A stretch of 64,000 nucleotides of DNA from JABWAJ01 sp038323375 (GCA_038323375.1 JBBQGV010000006.1:1-64000); one strand, 5' to 3'; numbered from the stretch's first letter, positions 1-8,831 are shown. Notes: generated by a model from the letters alone, not told the origin. Program-made: numbers and translations.

Positions 1-92
1 CTTGCGCTCTGCAACCCCAGCAGGACAAAAAGTGCTGAGAGCACTCCCATCCACACACGCGGAGAAACGAAAGTAAAATTCGTCTTTTCCAT
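1..92 (-). CDS. Partial protein, N-terminus only
   Basis: The reading frame opens with ATG at 92-90 and runs off the window edge after 30 codons. The visible part has a short polar start (MEKTNFTF) and then a hydrophobic stretch from about residue 14 (WMGVLSALFVLLGL). This looks like a signal anchor or first membrane helix. The product cannot be identified from this fragment. It is divergent from the cytochrome oxidase gene that starts at 865. Confidence 0.5.
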   Translation of the reverse strand, partial: MEKTNFTFVSPRVWMGVLSALFVLLGLQSA

Positions 93-682
93 AAGATTAC
101 AATTTGTGTAAAGAATTAGGTTAAAAAAAATGATTATGATGTCAACTGAGAAAAATTCACATTTACCGGTGACGCTGAGGTCGAGGCAGCAATCACAAAA
201 AAAATAGTACGCCTGGGTCGTCAGTAGGCGCTGAAAAAAATAAGTAGATCCTTAAGTTATAAGGATCGCTATGTTGAGTATGGAAAATCAGCTTTCGAAG
301 CAACCTTGTCAAAATACTGCGAGCCTACCATTGTAGGGTCGTGTGAAGGATTTAGAAAGAGAGAAAGACATAGCCTGCCATATACAGGGTATGAGCACGA
401 TAGTACAGAGTAGAGGTCAGCGGGTATTGGCTCGAAAGCCCTGAGAATCAAGGAATGACCTGTTGGCCAGGGAATAGTGCAGAATATTGTAGGGATAACG
501 GGAAGTGTAATTGTTTAATGTCATGGGACTTGAATTTGTTATTCGTACAGCAAATGTAAATTCTTTTTTGAAAAAAACGATCAATCCTGTATTCTTTTTT
601 TTATATAAAATAACACAAAGATCCTTTCAAATCATCAGAGGTTCGGAACAACTTTGCGAAGCGCTTGTTGTACTTACGCTTA
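93..682. other. AT-rich intergenic stretch, no gene seen
   Basis: No convincing coding region is visible in these 590 bases. Short open frames at 269-451 (minus) and 511-759 (plus) show no recognisable motif, and the second runs into a repeat element. The stretch is rich in A/T runs, for example at 590-610, and probably holds the promoter of the minus-strand gene at 1-92. Confidence 0.5.
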
Positions 683-842
683 GGAACGTGGCGCAAATAA
701 GTTACCTGAATTCGGCGAGGCTATTTTTTCATCAGGCAAGGCGTGAGAAGGGAGCTTAGCCTAAGCTAAGTAACCTTCGAAACAACGAAGCATGGTAAAA
801 AAAGAGACCGCCCAAACAGGGGAGTTATTTACGACACATTCC
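683..842 (+). mobile_element. MITE-like element, family 1, copy 1
   Basis: This is a 160-bp non-coding repeat whose reverse complement recurs at 29085-29242. Its ends are imperfect inverted repeats: the left reads GGAACGTGGCGCAAATAAGT and the right ends ACGACACATTCC. TTA flanks both sides (680-682 and 843-845), which looks like a 3-bp target duplication. The interior shares the block ATTTTTTCATCAGGCAAGGC with the other copy. It encodes no transposase, so it would have to be moved by one encoded elsewhere. TNA duplications fit some IS5-group elements, but that assignment is inference. It lies just upstream of the oxidase gene. Confidence 0.7.
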
Positions 843-864
843 TTAACACCTAACAGATTCCCTT

Positions 865-1488
865 ATGAATGAATCTTTAGAAACGAAGGAGCTGAATGCA
901 CAACCTTCGTTTGCATTCCATCCTTATAATATATTGCTGCTTTTGAGCATCGTCGGTTTAACGGCAATATTCCTGAGCCTGACTGCAGCGTTTGTATACA
1001 ACAGGATACAGAACAACCTCCCCCCTATCCGCCTTCCAAACATCTTTATCCTAAATACCCTGATCCTGCTGGGGAGCAGCGTCACCATGTGGTGGGCTAA
1101 AAAAGCTTATCTCGCAGACAATACCGGTGCTTACCAACGGGCCTTGTCTGCAACCATCATCTTGTCGCTGGCTTTCATGACCGCACAGTATTTTGGCTGG
1201 AGCCAGTTGTTCCGACAAAACATATTCATCAATAGCAACAACTCAGCGGCTTACCTGTACCTTATTTCAGGTCTGCATTTTTTGCATGTAGTTGCGGGTC
1301 TTCCGTTTTTGGGTGTTTTTTTATGGAAAGCCTACCACCGCATGAAAGAACCGGTCAGCGTACTCGTCTATTTTTCCGACCCGGAAAAGCGGCTGCGGCT
1401 CAGGCTGCTTACGGTCTACTGGCACTTCCTTGACGCTTTGTGGATCTACTTAGCTTTGTTCTTTTGGATAAACTACCTTGTTCAATAG
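865..1488 (+). CDS. Cytochrome c oxidase subunit III family protein
   Basis: This is a 207-residue membrane protein with five predicted helices at about residues 22-45, 59-77, 92-112, 131-154 and 183-205. That is the five-helix form of heme-copper oxidase subunit III. Family landmarks are HFLHVVAG at 138-145 and the terminal helix YWHFLDALWIYLALFFW at 185-201. Subunit III stabilises the catalytic subunits of aerobic terminal oxidases in the inner membrane. No other oxidase subunit gene is adjacent, so this is probably a stand-alone paralogue. The repeat element at 683-842 ends 22 bases before the start codon and may affect its expression. Confidence 0.85.
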   Translation: MNESLETKELNAQPSFAFHPYNILLLLSIVGLTAIFLSLTAAFVYNRIQNNLPPIRLPNIFILNTLILLGSSVTMWWAKKAYLADNTGAYQRALSATIILSLAFMTAQYFGWSQLFRQNIFINSNNSAAYLYLISGLHFLHVVAGLPFLGVFLWKAYHRMKEPVSVLVYFSDPEKRLRLRLLTVYWHFLDALWIYLALFFWINYLVQ

Positions 1489-1670
1489 GCCAGTGTACCT
1501 GTCGGTATACAAAGCCTACTTAATAAAAGTGAACACTCTGGAATCTTCCTTTACCATTCCTTTGTTCAGGGGAGCGTTAATCCAACATTAATTTTGGGTA
1601 AATTGCTTTTCTAACCATAACTGACGGAAAGAAAAAATCCGTACATTTATGCTAAACAAAGAATTTCACT

Positions 1671-2141
1671 ATGGAATGGCGAAGATTAAACGGTCAAAAA
1701 ATTGAAGAACCACTCAAAAATGCCGTAGAAGAAGCCATCATTCGGGAACGCGAACAAGGTTACCGTTTGAAAGTGTGCATCGGATCAGATTCCCAGGTTC
1801 GTAGCGGCGTCGTAGAATTTGCAACCGTTGTCGTTTTCCTGCGGGAAAAAAAAGGTGGCTTCATGTTCATCAGCAACAGCCGGGTTGAAAAAGAAATGGG
1901 GATTCGGGAACGCATGATCTCTGAAGTAGCCCGTTCGGTAGAAGTGGCCTATGCCTTGTGCGACCTGCTGGATGCATACCATGTCGAACTGGAAGTCCAT
2001 GCCGACATCAATACGGATCCGCATTTCCAGTCCAACTTGGCTTTGAAGGAAGCAATGGGCTATATCCTGGGTATGGGTTTTGTTTTCAAAGCCAAGCCTG
2101 AGGCCTTTGCCAGCTCATCCTGCGCCGACAAAGTAGTTTAA
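1671..2141 (+). CDS. YkuK-like RNase H-fold protein (DUF458)
   Basis: This is a 156-residue cytosolic protein. The N-terminal third carries VCIGSDSQ at 35-42 and the C-terminal half carries EVHADINTDPHFQSN near 107-121. Both are typical of the DUF458/YkuK family, which is predicted to adopt an RNase H-like fold with acidic metal ligands (D40 and the HAD motif are candidates). Its biological role is not established. It is a single gene, ended by a palindromic element at 2144-2269. Start at ATG 1671, preceded by a TACATTTA box near 1642. Confidence 0.75.
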   Translation: MEWRRLNGQKIEEPLKNAVEEAIIREREQGYRLKVCIGSDSQVRSGVVEFATVVVFLREKKGGFMFISNSRVEKEMGIRERMISEVARSVEVAYALCDLLDAYHVELEVHADINTDPHFQSNLALKEAMGYILGMGFVFKAKPEAFASSSCADKVV

Positions 2142-2143
2142 GT

Positions 2144-2269
2144 GTTGTCTGTCTTTATAGTCCGATAGCGGCGTTATGCGAAGGCCCTAAAAATGGTCAC
2201 TTACGCGAGTAGGCTCCCATTTTTAGGGCCTTCGCATGCCTTGCTCTCGAACTCTAAAGAGCAGACAAC
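2144..2269. repeat. Long palindromic element with 21-bp perfect arms
   Basis: Perfect 21-bp inverted arms lie at 2176-2196 and 2217-2237 (core GAAGGCCCTAAAAATGG) around a 20-base loop. Outer arms GTTGTCTG (2144-2151) and CAGACAAC (2262-2269) extend the palindrome to about 126 bp. The right side GCCTTGCTCTCGAACTCTAA (2238-2257) recurs with one change at 34718-34737. It lies between two convergent genes, so it could act as a bidirectional terminator. The size and shared block suggest a REP or MITE-like repeat. Confidence 0.65.
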
Positions 2270-2322
2270 AGACTTTATATTATAAGAGGCAGGCTTTGCC
2301 ACTTGCATTTTGCACTTTGGCA

Positions 2323-3648
2323 TCATTTTCGGGTTTTCACCCGTTTTAAAATATGCTTCCCAACATTTTTACCCTGCGAGGCGCCATTCGCAATCGCAGG
2401 CATGTAGTGGATGCCACCGTAGAACCTGCTGATACAAGCTTCATCGCAGGCACTCCCGAATGACTTGAAGGAACGAGCCGGCAACCCGATAACTTCTTCT
2501 GTCGTATCCGTATATTCAAAATGATCGCCATAAAGATGGGTCGTCACAACCGCTATGGCATTCGATATGACACTGTGCCCGCTGGTATACTCCGGAAAAG
2601 GAGGCGTCTGCAGCAAAGGCGCCCAGTCTTCGTCAATGTACTTATTAATATAGGTCTCGGGTCGGACTAAGTTACTCCGGAATTTTTCATCCCAACAACT
2701 GATGAAACCATCCGCCATTGCGAGGGTAATGTACAGGTAAGTCTCCGTGGTTTTCATAAGATCCGCATTGCCCTTGCGGGAAGCAATTGCCCCAATCCCC
2801 GTCCAGTGCCCCCCTGGGGAAGCTTTTTTGGTGGCGAACATGACGTGCCCAACATGGTGGGAAATAAAAGGATTGTCGTCCCAAAATTTGGCAATGGCAA
2901 TCCGCTCTTCTTTGTCTGCAACATTCAGTGCTTCATAAACATCCAGGGCTTCTTTGTAAAAAGCGCTGTTTTTATCCGTACTGAAAGCAGTGGGAGGAGG
3001 TGGAGCAAACTGAGCGGCAGAATCGAGCGTAAAAGGCCGGGTTTTATTCCAGTGCGGTTCGATGGCTTCTTTATACCCGGGAGGAGTAGGTTGCCAGCGT
3101 GCCGGATCGTCGTTGAGGGAAAACTTCGGAAAGGTGCGCGTCTGTTTGTAGTTGTCTTTACCTGACCAGGCCAACACGCGCTTCGCCACGGCTTCCCCAA
3201 ATTGCATCGAACGCTCGTACACTGCTTCGGGCATGCCCATTGCTTCAAACTCAGCGTAGAGTTCCTCTTGAAAAACAGCAATGGAATCTTCGGAAAAAGT
3301 GAGCGCTTTGCCAATAGTCAGAAAGGCATGCACACTTGCCAAAGGGAAACAATAGGTTTGACCCGCATCGGGTTTGGGCAGGGAGTCGAGATCGTTGAGT
3401 TGTCCGGCTAAGCTCTGGCATTCCGGAAAGCCCGGAACCAGCGCTTCGTAAGCCGCAATAGTCGAATAGGCGTAAATCCGGCTGGAGACGGGCGGAGTAA
3501 AAACGTCGTATATAATTACATCGGTGAGCCGAACCATGGAGCGGTGCAAAAACTCCGGGTTAGCAGCCTCTTTTCCATAATCGGGATTGTTGCGCTGGCA
3601 GGACAAGATCGCCAGTAGAAGAACCAAACCCAAAACACCACTTTTCAT
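2323..3648 (-). CDS. Vanadium haloperoxidase-like lipoprotein (PAP2 superfamily)
   Basis: This is a 441-residue protein with a lipoprotein signal peptide (lipobox AILSC, acylated Cys17). It belongs to the vanadium-dependent haloperoxidase / acid phosphatase superfamily. The C-terminal half holds the expected anion-binding elements: RSNLVRPETY near 324, YTSGHS near 354 (family PSGHS) and SRFYGGIHY near 407, whose His would be the vanadate or phosphate ligand. Many such Bacteroidota proteins have unknown activity, so a phosphatase role is as likely as haloperoxidase. It is probably exposed at the periplasmic or outer face. It stands alone and is divergent from tyrS. Confidence 0.8.
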   Translation of the reverse strand: MKSGVLGLVLLLAILSCQRNNPDYGKEAANPEFLHRSMVRLTDVIIYDVFTPPVSSRIYAYSTIAAYEALVPGFPECQSLAGQLNDLDSLPKPDAGQTYCFPLASVHAFLTIGKALTFSEDSIAVFQEELYAEFEAMGMPEAVYERSMQFGEAVAKRVLAWSGKDNYKQTRTFPKFSLNDDPARWQPTPPGYKEAIEPHWNKTRPFTLDSAAQFAPPPPTAFSTDKNSAFYKEALDVYEALNVADKEERIAIAKFWDDNPFISHHVGHVMFATKKASPGGHWTGIGAIASRKGNADLMKTTETYLYITLAMADGFISCWDEKFRSNLVRPETYINKYIDEDWAPLLQTPPFPEYTSGHSVISNAIAVVTTHLYGDHFEYTDTTEEVIGLPARSFKSFGSACDEACISRFYGGIHYMPAIANGASQGKNVGKHILKRVKTRK

Positions 3649-3870
3649 AGTATTTTTTTGTGCAGATGAAACGGATTTAACAAAATCCGGGGTTTTCCCG
3701 GGGAAGCGTCAAACTTAGGAGGAATTCACAACTTCTGCAAGAACGAATGTCATCTCGTGCGCTTTGCGCGAAAATGATAATTTTGCACTTCAATTGAGTG
3801 TGGGGTAAGTGAGGGCGTCACTTACCGAGCAAATGTACTAATACTATTGATACTAAAAACTTTGATTCGT

Positions 3871-5145
3871 ATGAATTTTCTGGATGAACTCAGGTGGCGC
3901 GGCATGTTGCAGGACATGATCCCCGAAACAGAAGAATTGTTCAAAAGTGGCAAGATGGTGACCGCTTATATCGGGTTCGACCCAACTGCGGCTTCCCTCA
4001 CTATTGGCAATTATGTGCAAATCATGCTGCTCACCTTGCTGCAGCGCGCCGGACACCAACCCATCGTGCTCATGGGAGGCGCTACGGGGCGTATCGGCGA
4101 CCCCTCCTTTAAGGATGAGGAGCGCCAACTGAAAACGACCGAAGAATTAGACCGAAACCTGGCGCATCAGGTTGAGCAGGTGTCTAAGTTTCTCAATTTT
4201 ACAGAAGGAGATAACCGCGCATTGCTGGTCAACAACTACGATTTTTACAAAGACATGAATGTGCTGGATTTTCTGCGCGAAGTTGGGAAAACCCTCACGG
4301 TCAACTACATGATGTCGAAAGAATCGGTAAAAAAGCGCATTGAAACGGGGATTTCCTTCACGGAATTCAGCTACCAGTTGATACAAGGTTATGATTTTCA
4401 GTGCCTCTTTGAAAAATACAACTGCGTATTGCAAATGGGTGGCTCGGACCAATGGGGCAATATCACTTCCGGCACAGAGTTCATCCGCCGCAACCTCGGC
4501 AAACGCGCTTACGCCCTCACAACGCCATTGCTGACTAAAGCAGACGGTAAAAAATTCGGCAAATCGGAACAGGGAAATCTCTGGATAGACCCAAAAATGA
4601 CTTCGCCCTACAAATTTTACCAGTTCTGGATCAATGCCGATGACACAGACTTACCCAAGTTCATGCGGTACTTCACGCTGCGTTCGAAAGTAGAAGTGGA
4701 GTTGCTCGAACTTGAACATGCTGAAAATCCTCGCGAACTAAAACGACTCTTAGCGGAAGAATTGACCATCCGCATACATTCACAGGAGGCATTTGAATCG
4801 GTGTTGAAAGTGTCCGAACTGCTTTTTGGCAAAAATGCCGACCAGGATGCCCTGCTGGCCATGAGCCGGGAGGAATTAGCCACCGTTTCGGAGGAAATTC
4901 CAGCTTATTCGCTGAATCAGGAAGCGTTGGCGGGTGGCATGAACATCTTAGACCTGATGGCTCAAACCGGCATTGCGCCTTCCAAGGCAGAAGCCCGGCG
5001 CGCGGTGCAGGGCAATGCCGTATCGGTCAATAAGGAAAAAATCAGCACTCCGGAACAGATCATTCACATCGAAGCCTTGTTGCACGGACAGTACCTGATG
5101 GTTGAAAATGGGAAGAAGAACAAAATAATGGTGGTGGTGGGATAA
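3871..5145 (+). CDS. tyrS: Tyrosyl-tRNA synthetase
   Basis: This is a class I aminoacyl-tRNA synthetase that charges tRNA-Tyr in the cytosol (about 424 residues, full length). The HIGH-equivalent is in the segment PTAASLTIGNY near residue 40-50. The tyrosine pocket segment QLIQGYDF and the QMGGSDQWGN motif are present, and KFGKS near 230 is the KMSKS equivalent. The C-terminal ~65 residues form an S4 RNA-binding domain (SKAEARRAVQGNAV). ATG at 3871 is chosen because homologues start just before FLDELRWRG. The upstream in-frame codon at 3847 adds an unsupported extension. A TAATTTTG box lies at 3778-3785. Confidence 0.95.
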   Translation: MNFLDELRWRGMLQDMIPETEELFKSGKMVTAYIGFDPTAASLTIGNYVQIMLLTLLQRAGHQPIVLMGGATGRIGDPSFKDEERQLKTTEELDRNLAHQVEQVSKFLNFTEGDNRALLVNNYDFYKDMNVLDFLREVGKTLTVNYMMSKESVKKRIETGISFTEFSYQLIQGYDFQCLFEKYNCVLQMGGSDQWGNITSGTEFIRRNLGKRAYALTTPLLTKADGKKFGKSEQGNLWIDPKMTSPYKFYQFWINADDTDLPKFMRYFTLRSKVEVELLELEHAENPRELKRLLAEELTIRIHSQEAFESVLKVSELLFGKNADQDALLAMSREELATVSEEIPAYSLNQEALAGGMNILDLMAQTGIAPSKAEARRAVQGNAVSVNKEKISTPEQIIHIEALLHGQYLMVENGKKNKIMVVVG

Positions 5146-5165
5146 GGCGTAAATTCAGAAAAAAA

Positions 5166-5226
5166 CAAACAGCCCCTTCTTGATTTATAAAAGTAAAACT
5201 TGTGAGTGTTAAGCAGGGGCTGTTTG
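5166..5226. terminator. Inverted repeat between convergent genes, likely bidirectional terminator
   Basis: The arms CAAACAGCCCC (5166-5176) and GGGGCTGTTTG (5216-5226) pair perfectly over 11 bp around a 39-base loop. A-rich and T-rich flanks lie on both sides. A further outer pair, AGGCGT (5145-5150) and ACGCCT (5235-5240), encloses it. It sits between the 3' ends of tyrS and the HD-domain gene, which supports a terminator role in both directions. The loop is large for a classical terminator. Confidence 0.5.
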
Positions 5227-5295
5227 AAACTATAACGCCTATATCATCAAACTGATAACATTACGCTTAGCCCCCTGTAAACGCTGCCTGGTTTT

Positions 5296-5889
5296 TTATT
5301 TTTTTTCGTAACCCGCCACAATTTCTTTCAGTGTGTCCAAATATTTGATTTTCTGCGGCGAGCGGCGGCGCTTGTTTGTTTCCGTAAAAAAAGCGTGTTT
5401 TTCTAAGAATCCAACCTGGAGGCGGTTCCAGGTTTCCACTGTTTCCAACACCTTATAAGCCTTTAATTCTTCATACAAGCTGTTCCCGATGCTGAAAAAA
5501 TCGTCACGCCCCAGGTAGTCTAAGTCGGCATCGCAAATAATCTGTTCTAAAGGATTGCGGGGCGATTGCGGGATTTTGGTGGCCATGATCATTCCGCAAA
5601 TCTGCTCGATTTCAGGCACAGAAAAACCGTAACGTGGCAAATGTTCGAGCGCGATCTTGCACCCCAGCACTTCATGGTCTTTATTGTTGATCGTGAAGCC
5701 CGAGTCGTGGAACAGCGCGGCAGTTTTCAGTAGGATGGCTTCGTACGGCGATACTTTTTCAAAATAGCACAGTTCCTCGGTTACGTAAAGTACGTCGAGG
5801 GTGTGGTGCATCCCGTGGTAGGTCAGATCCCCAGAAAGTTCCCGTTCCAGTTTATCCAAAATGAAGGCTTTGGCTCCGTGATAATTCAT
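5296..5889 (-). CDS. HD-domain metal-dependent phosphohydrolase
   Basis: This is a protein of about 197 residues with the HD fold. Metal ligands visible are the His residues in YHGMHH, the HD doublet in LFHDSGF, and the distal Asp in CDADLDYLG. HD proteins of this size hydrolyse phosphate esters, often nucleotides or cyclic dinucleotides. The substrate here cannot be read from the sequence. ATG at 5889 is preferred over a GTG ten codons upstream (5919). It shares its strand with the TrmH-like gene 78 bases upstream. Confidence 0.75.
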   Translation of the reverse strand: MNYHGAKAFILDKLERELSGDLTYHGMHHTLDVLYVTEELCYFEKVSPYEAILLKTAALFHDSGFTINNKDHEVLGCKIALEHLPRYGFSVPEIEQICGMIMATKIPQSPRNPLEQIICDADLDYLGRDDFFSIGNSLYEELKAYKVLETVETWNRLQVGFLEKHAFFTETNKRRRSPQKIKYLDTLKEIVAGYEKK

Positions 5890-5967
5890 GACACTGGCGT
5901 TTGAATAATAATTGCGCACTGAGTCGCTTTATTTAACGAAACTGCTTATTACTTAAGTATGAATTTA

Positions 5968-6507
5968 TTACAGCTTATGTAAATGGTAATGCCTGAAAAA
6001 CTCCCAAACCACTACCCCTACGCAAACGGCGATATTGAGCGAGTGTTTCGTACCGGCCTGAGGAATTTCAATACAGGCATCTGTTATGGCTAGCACTTCG
6101 TCGCTGACGCCATTGACTTCGTTCCCAAAAAATAAGGCGTAACGACCTTCTGTACCCGGGTCAAACTGGTGCAGCAAGACACTGCCTTCTGCCTGTTCGA
6201 CCCCAACGAGGAGGTAGCCCTCTGCGCGCAAAGTCCGGGCTGCATCAAGCGGATCGGCAACGTACGTCCAAGTGACGGAGTCTGTTGCCCCCAGCGCCGT
6301 TTTCAGAATTTCCCGGTGAGGCGGTTGCGCCGTGATGCCGCAAAGTACTATTTTTTCAACCGCAAATGCATCTGCCGTTCGAAAAGCAGAACCCACATTC
6401 AGCGCCGAGCGCACATTATCCAACACGACAACAACCGGCACTTTGCCACTCAGCCGGAATGCATCCGGACTCAGGCGATTCAGTTCGGCCATGCTCCGTT
6501 TCTTCAT
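5968..6507 (-). CDS. TrmH/SpoU-family RNA 2'-O-methyltransferase
   Basis: This is a 179-residue SPOUT-class enzyme that would transfer a methyl group from SAM to a ribose 2'-OH of tRNA or rRNA. The SpoU motifs are in order: motif 1 LDNVRSALNVGSAFRTADAF near residues 29-48, motif 2 ALFFGNEVNGVSDEVL near 129-144, and motif 3 IPQAGTKHSLNIAVCVGV near 153-170 that forms the knotted cofactor site. The target nucleotide cannot be deduced. Its start overlaps the stop of the upstream methyltransferase by 4 bp (6504-6507), so the two are translationally coupled. Confidence 0.88.
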   Translation of the reverse strand: MKKRSMAELNRLSPDAFRLSGKVPVVVVLDNVRSALNVGSAFRTADAFAVEKIVLCGITAQPPHREILKTALGATDSVTWTYVADPLDAARTLRAEGYLLVGVEQAEGSVLLHQFDPGTEGRYALFFGNEVNGVSDEVLAITDACIEIPQAGTKHSLNIAVCVGVVVWEFFRHYHLHKL

Positions 6508-7166
6508 TCCCTCTTTTTTTCAAAAACCATCAGGTCATAGTCAAAAATTAAGCCTTCTCTCAAGGTTTTACTGCGCAATAAGGTCAGCCCCTGCTGCAAA
6601 AACAACCCGCAATAATCCCTTGAATCGTATTGGTGCGGATGCAACGCATCGCCCGGCAAATATTGAAAAATCTTTTTCAACCAGCGGTATTTGTGTACAT
6701 CAACCGAAACAACCAGGATGCCGCCGTTCCGCAGCGCGTCCACCAACCTCTTTATGGATAACTCAAGGTCATTCACATGGTTGATTGCATTGAAACAGCA
6801 GACTTTATGATAGGTTTCGGGCGAATGGAATATTTCCAACGGCTGAGCAATGAAACGCACTTCCGGATAATCTGCGGGGTCAAAATGCGCCAGGCTGCTT
6901 TGATACAGCTCCAGCAGGGGATCCAACGCGTCTATCCTTGCCGGTAAGGGCAAAATGAACAAACCGGCGGGGCCGCAACCTGCATCAAGTAAACGTTCAC
7001 CACGGTCTGCTGTGACGCCTGCTTCCTGCAACATGCGTTCCCAATAAGCCCGCTTTTTATTTAGGTACTCCTGCTTGGGGCGCTTCGCTAAATAATATTG
7101 CCACCAGCGCCACTCCAGTGCCTGGGCAAGTTTCCATTTCCATTTAGACCGAAGCAAACCAATCAC
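6504..7166 (-). CDS. SAM-dependent class I methyltransferase
   Basis: This is a 220-residue protein with a Rossmann-type methyltransferase core. Motif I is LLDAGCGPAGLF near residues 60-71 and the post-motif acidic residue lies in ARIDALDP. NAINHVNDLE near 125-134 is the motif IV region. The substrate is unknown; the architecture is that of small-molecule methyltransferases. It begins with GTG at 7166, and no ATG lies upstream in frame nearby. It is the first gene of a two-gene unit with the TrmH-like gene, and it diverges from the Smr gene. Confidence 0.8.
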   Translation of the reverse strand: MIGLLRSKWKWKLAQALEWRWWQYYLAKRPKQEYLNKKRAYWERMLQEAGVTADRGERLLDAGCGPAGLFILPLPARIDALDPLLELYQSSLAHFDPADYPEVRFIAQPLEIFHSPETYHKVCCFNAINHVNDLELSIKRLVDALRNGGILVVSVDVHKYRWLKKIFQYLPGDALHPHQYDSRDYCGLFLQQGLTLLRSKTLREGLIFDYDLMVFEKKRE

Positions 7167-7172
7167 GTTTCG

Positions 7173-7180
7173 TACCTTTG
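7173..7180 (+). promoter_or_regulatory. Bacteroidota -7 box (TACCTTTG)
   Basis: TACCTTTG matches the TAnnTTTG consensus and lies 35 bases before the Smr gene start. No clear -33 TTG was found at the usual spacing. Confidence 0.4.
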
Positions 7181-7214
7181 ATTTCTGATTAAACGTCTAA
7201 AGTATAAAATACAA

Positions 7215-8279
7215 TTGAAACCTGTGCTATTTGCAATTGGAACAAAAGTAAAGTTGATTCGGACAAACGATACCGGGGTAGTAACAGCTTTGCTCGAACA
7301 CGGCATGCTCCAGGTATCGCTCGATGGCAGCGACATGGAAATTCCTGTCTTTGAAGAAGATATCGTGTATTACAGCGACCCGCTGCGCGATCACGTTTTC
7401 GCCAAAGCCAAAGTTGTGCCCGCTCCGAAAAAATACCAGGCGGAACCGCCGCCGCCCCGCACCGTATCTGAAAACCAATATGCCATCCTGCGCAGCAGCG
7501 GCGTACAATTGGCCTTTGACCCTGCTTTTCGAAGCGATGCCTCGATCGAAAAGTACCTAATTTTCCTTATCAACGATACCCGCTACGAGGTCGTCTACGA
7601 TTTTGCCCTTTCCTTCAATGGCCGGATATCGAAGCAACAAGACGGGAAATTGGAAGCGGTGAGCGCGCTACAGATAGGCGAAATGACCTTCGACCAGCTC
7701 AATGAATCCCCGGAAGTAGAACTCTCCTGCTGGCGGGTTACGACAGAAGGGCCTGGCGCTCATTTGAATAAGAAGCTAAAAATTAAACCACAACAGTTTT
7801 TTAATAAGGTACTAACCGCGCCTTTGCTGAACCGCCCGGTGCATTTATTTCGCATCTTTGAAAACATCAAGGATGAACCAGCCGATAAAAAGGAAGGCGA
7901 AGATCTGCTTGCCTACACAAAACGCCAGGCAACACCGGCTAAATTTTTGCCTACCCACCCCAGTCACATGCTCCATGAAGTTCGGGAAAAGGCCGAATTT
8001 AATCCGGAAATAGACCTCCACATTGAGCAGTTGGTGGAAAACTGGGCAAAACTGAGCAACGCGGAGATTTTGCAGATCCAGCTCCGGCATTTCGACGCGT
8101 TTATGGAAAAATCCATCCGCATTGGCGTCGAGCGGGTTTTTGTGATCCACGGCCTTGGCACTGGCCGTTTGCGCGACACCATTGCCACCCGCCTGCTACG
8201 AATTTCTGAGGTCAAAACGTTCAAAAATGAATACCATCCAAGATATGGGCATGGGGCGACGGAGGTGATTTTTGAATAA
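7215..8279 (+). CDS. DUF2027 and Smr domain protein
   Basis: This 354-residue protein has an N-terminal SH3-like part (residues 1-60, TKVKLIRTNDTGVVTAL), a central DUF2027 beta domain, and a C-terminal Smr domain (about 265-354). Smr hallmarks are EIDLHIEQL and the VFVIHGLGTGRLRDTI loop. Smr domains are nucleases or nucleic-acid binders related to MutS2. The DUF2027-Smr pairing is typical of Bacteroidota, and its function is not established. A TTG at 7215 is the most plausible start because there is no ATG before residue 31. Confidence 0.85.
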   Translation: MKPVLFAIGTKVKLIRTNDTGVVTALLEHGMLQVSLDGSDMEIPVFEEDIVYYSDPLRDHVFAKAKVVPAPKKYQAEPPPPRTVSENQYAILRSSGVQLAFDPAFRSDASIEKYLIFLINDTRYEVVYDFALSFNGRISKQQDGKLEAVSALQIGEMTFDQLNESPEVELSCWRVTTEGPGAHLNKKLKIKPQQFFNKVLTAPLLNRPVHLFRIFENIKDEPADKKEGEDLLAYTKRQATPAKFLPTHPSHMLHEVREKAEFNPEIDLHIEQLVENWAKLSNAEILQIQLRHFDAFMEKSIRIGVERVFVIHGLGTGRLRDTIATRLLRISEVKTFKNEYHPRYGHGATEVIFE

Positions 8280-8285
8280 AATCCT

Positions 8286-8753
8286 TTATTTTTCAACAGT
8301 AGCAGGAGGCGGCAACTTAAGCATTTGCTCGTACAAAGCTTTCACCTCCCCATTCACCTCGTACCCTGGCGCGCCCCAGGTCAGGCGGATGTCAACCCCG
8401 GTGTCTTTCCGATGGAGAAAATAGTACATGTTGCCCGGATAGTTAAAGGCCGTGGAATCTGTCAGCAATACCGAAGCCTGTTTAAACATGGCTTTAGCAG
8501 TTCTTTTTTTGGTGGATGGGATTTCCACCCGTTCTCCGCCAAGCCCTTTCTGGACAAACAATTGTCCGTTTTCCAACAGCAAATATTCCGTGTATGCGCC
8601 AGCAAAACCGCCGCCGTCGCCAAAAGCAAGCTGCTGCTCCGGCAAATTAGCCGGGGTGTATTGAGTACCTTTACAAGCGGAAAAAACCACGGCCAGCACA
8701 AAAAGAAAAGCAGAAGTCCTCAAGGTTTGGGTACATGTTGTGAGATTCATCAT
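8286..8753 (-). CDS. Small lipoprotein of unknown function
   Basis: The product is about 155 residues with a hydrophobic signal (SAFLFVLAVVFSAC) ending in a lipobox Cys, so it is probably a lipoprotein. The mature part has a glycine-rich stretch (FGDGGGFAG) followed by segments that look like beta strands. I do not recognise a named family. The start is placed at ATG 8753 (or 8750), because the upstream in-frame codon at 8780 gives a polar extension before the signal. It converges on the Smr gene with 6 bases between the stop codons. Confidence 0.7.
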   Translation of the reverse strand: MMNLTTCTQTLRTSAFLFVLAVVFSACKGTQYTPANLPEQQLAFGDGGGFAGAYTEYLLLENGQLFVQKGLGGERVEIPSTKKRTAKAMFKQASVLLTDSTAFNYPGNMYYFLHRKDTGVDIRLTWGAPGYEVNGEVKALYEQMLKLPPPATVEK

Positions 8754-8831
8754 AGGTAAGGTTGGTTTTTGTTTGCCCAATACTAAGAAATATTTAAGGC
8801 TTGTGAAACTTTCAGGGGGGGTAAATAGTTC

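Noticed and set aside
269..451. Short minus-strand open frame in the first intergenic region
   Set aside because: Sixty residues without motif, ribosome-binding signal or coding-like composition.
511..759. Short plus-strand open frame upstream of the oxidase gene
   Set aside because: It runs into the family-1 repeat element and has no recognisable features.
3649..3870. T-box or other riboswitch upstream of tyrS
   Set aside because: No T-box specifier or antiterminator features are visible, and T-boxes are not expected in this phylum.
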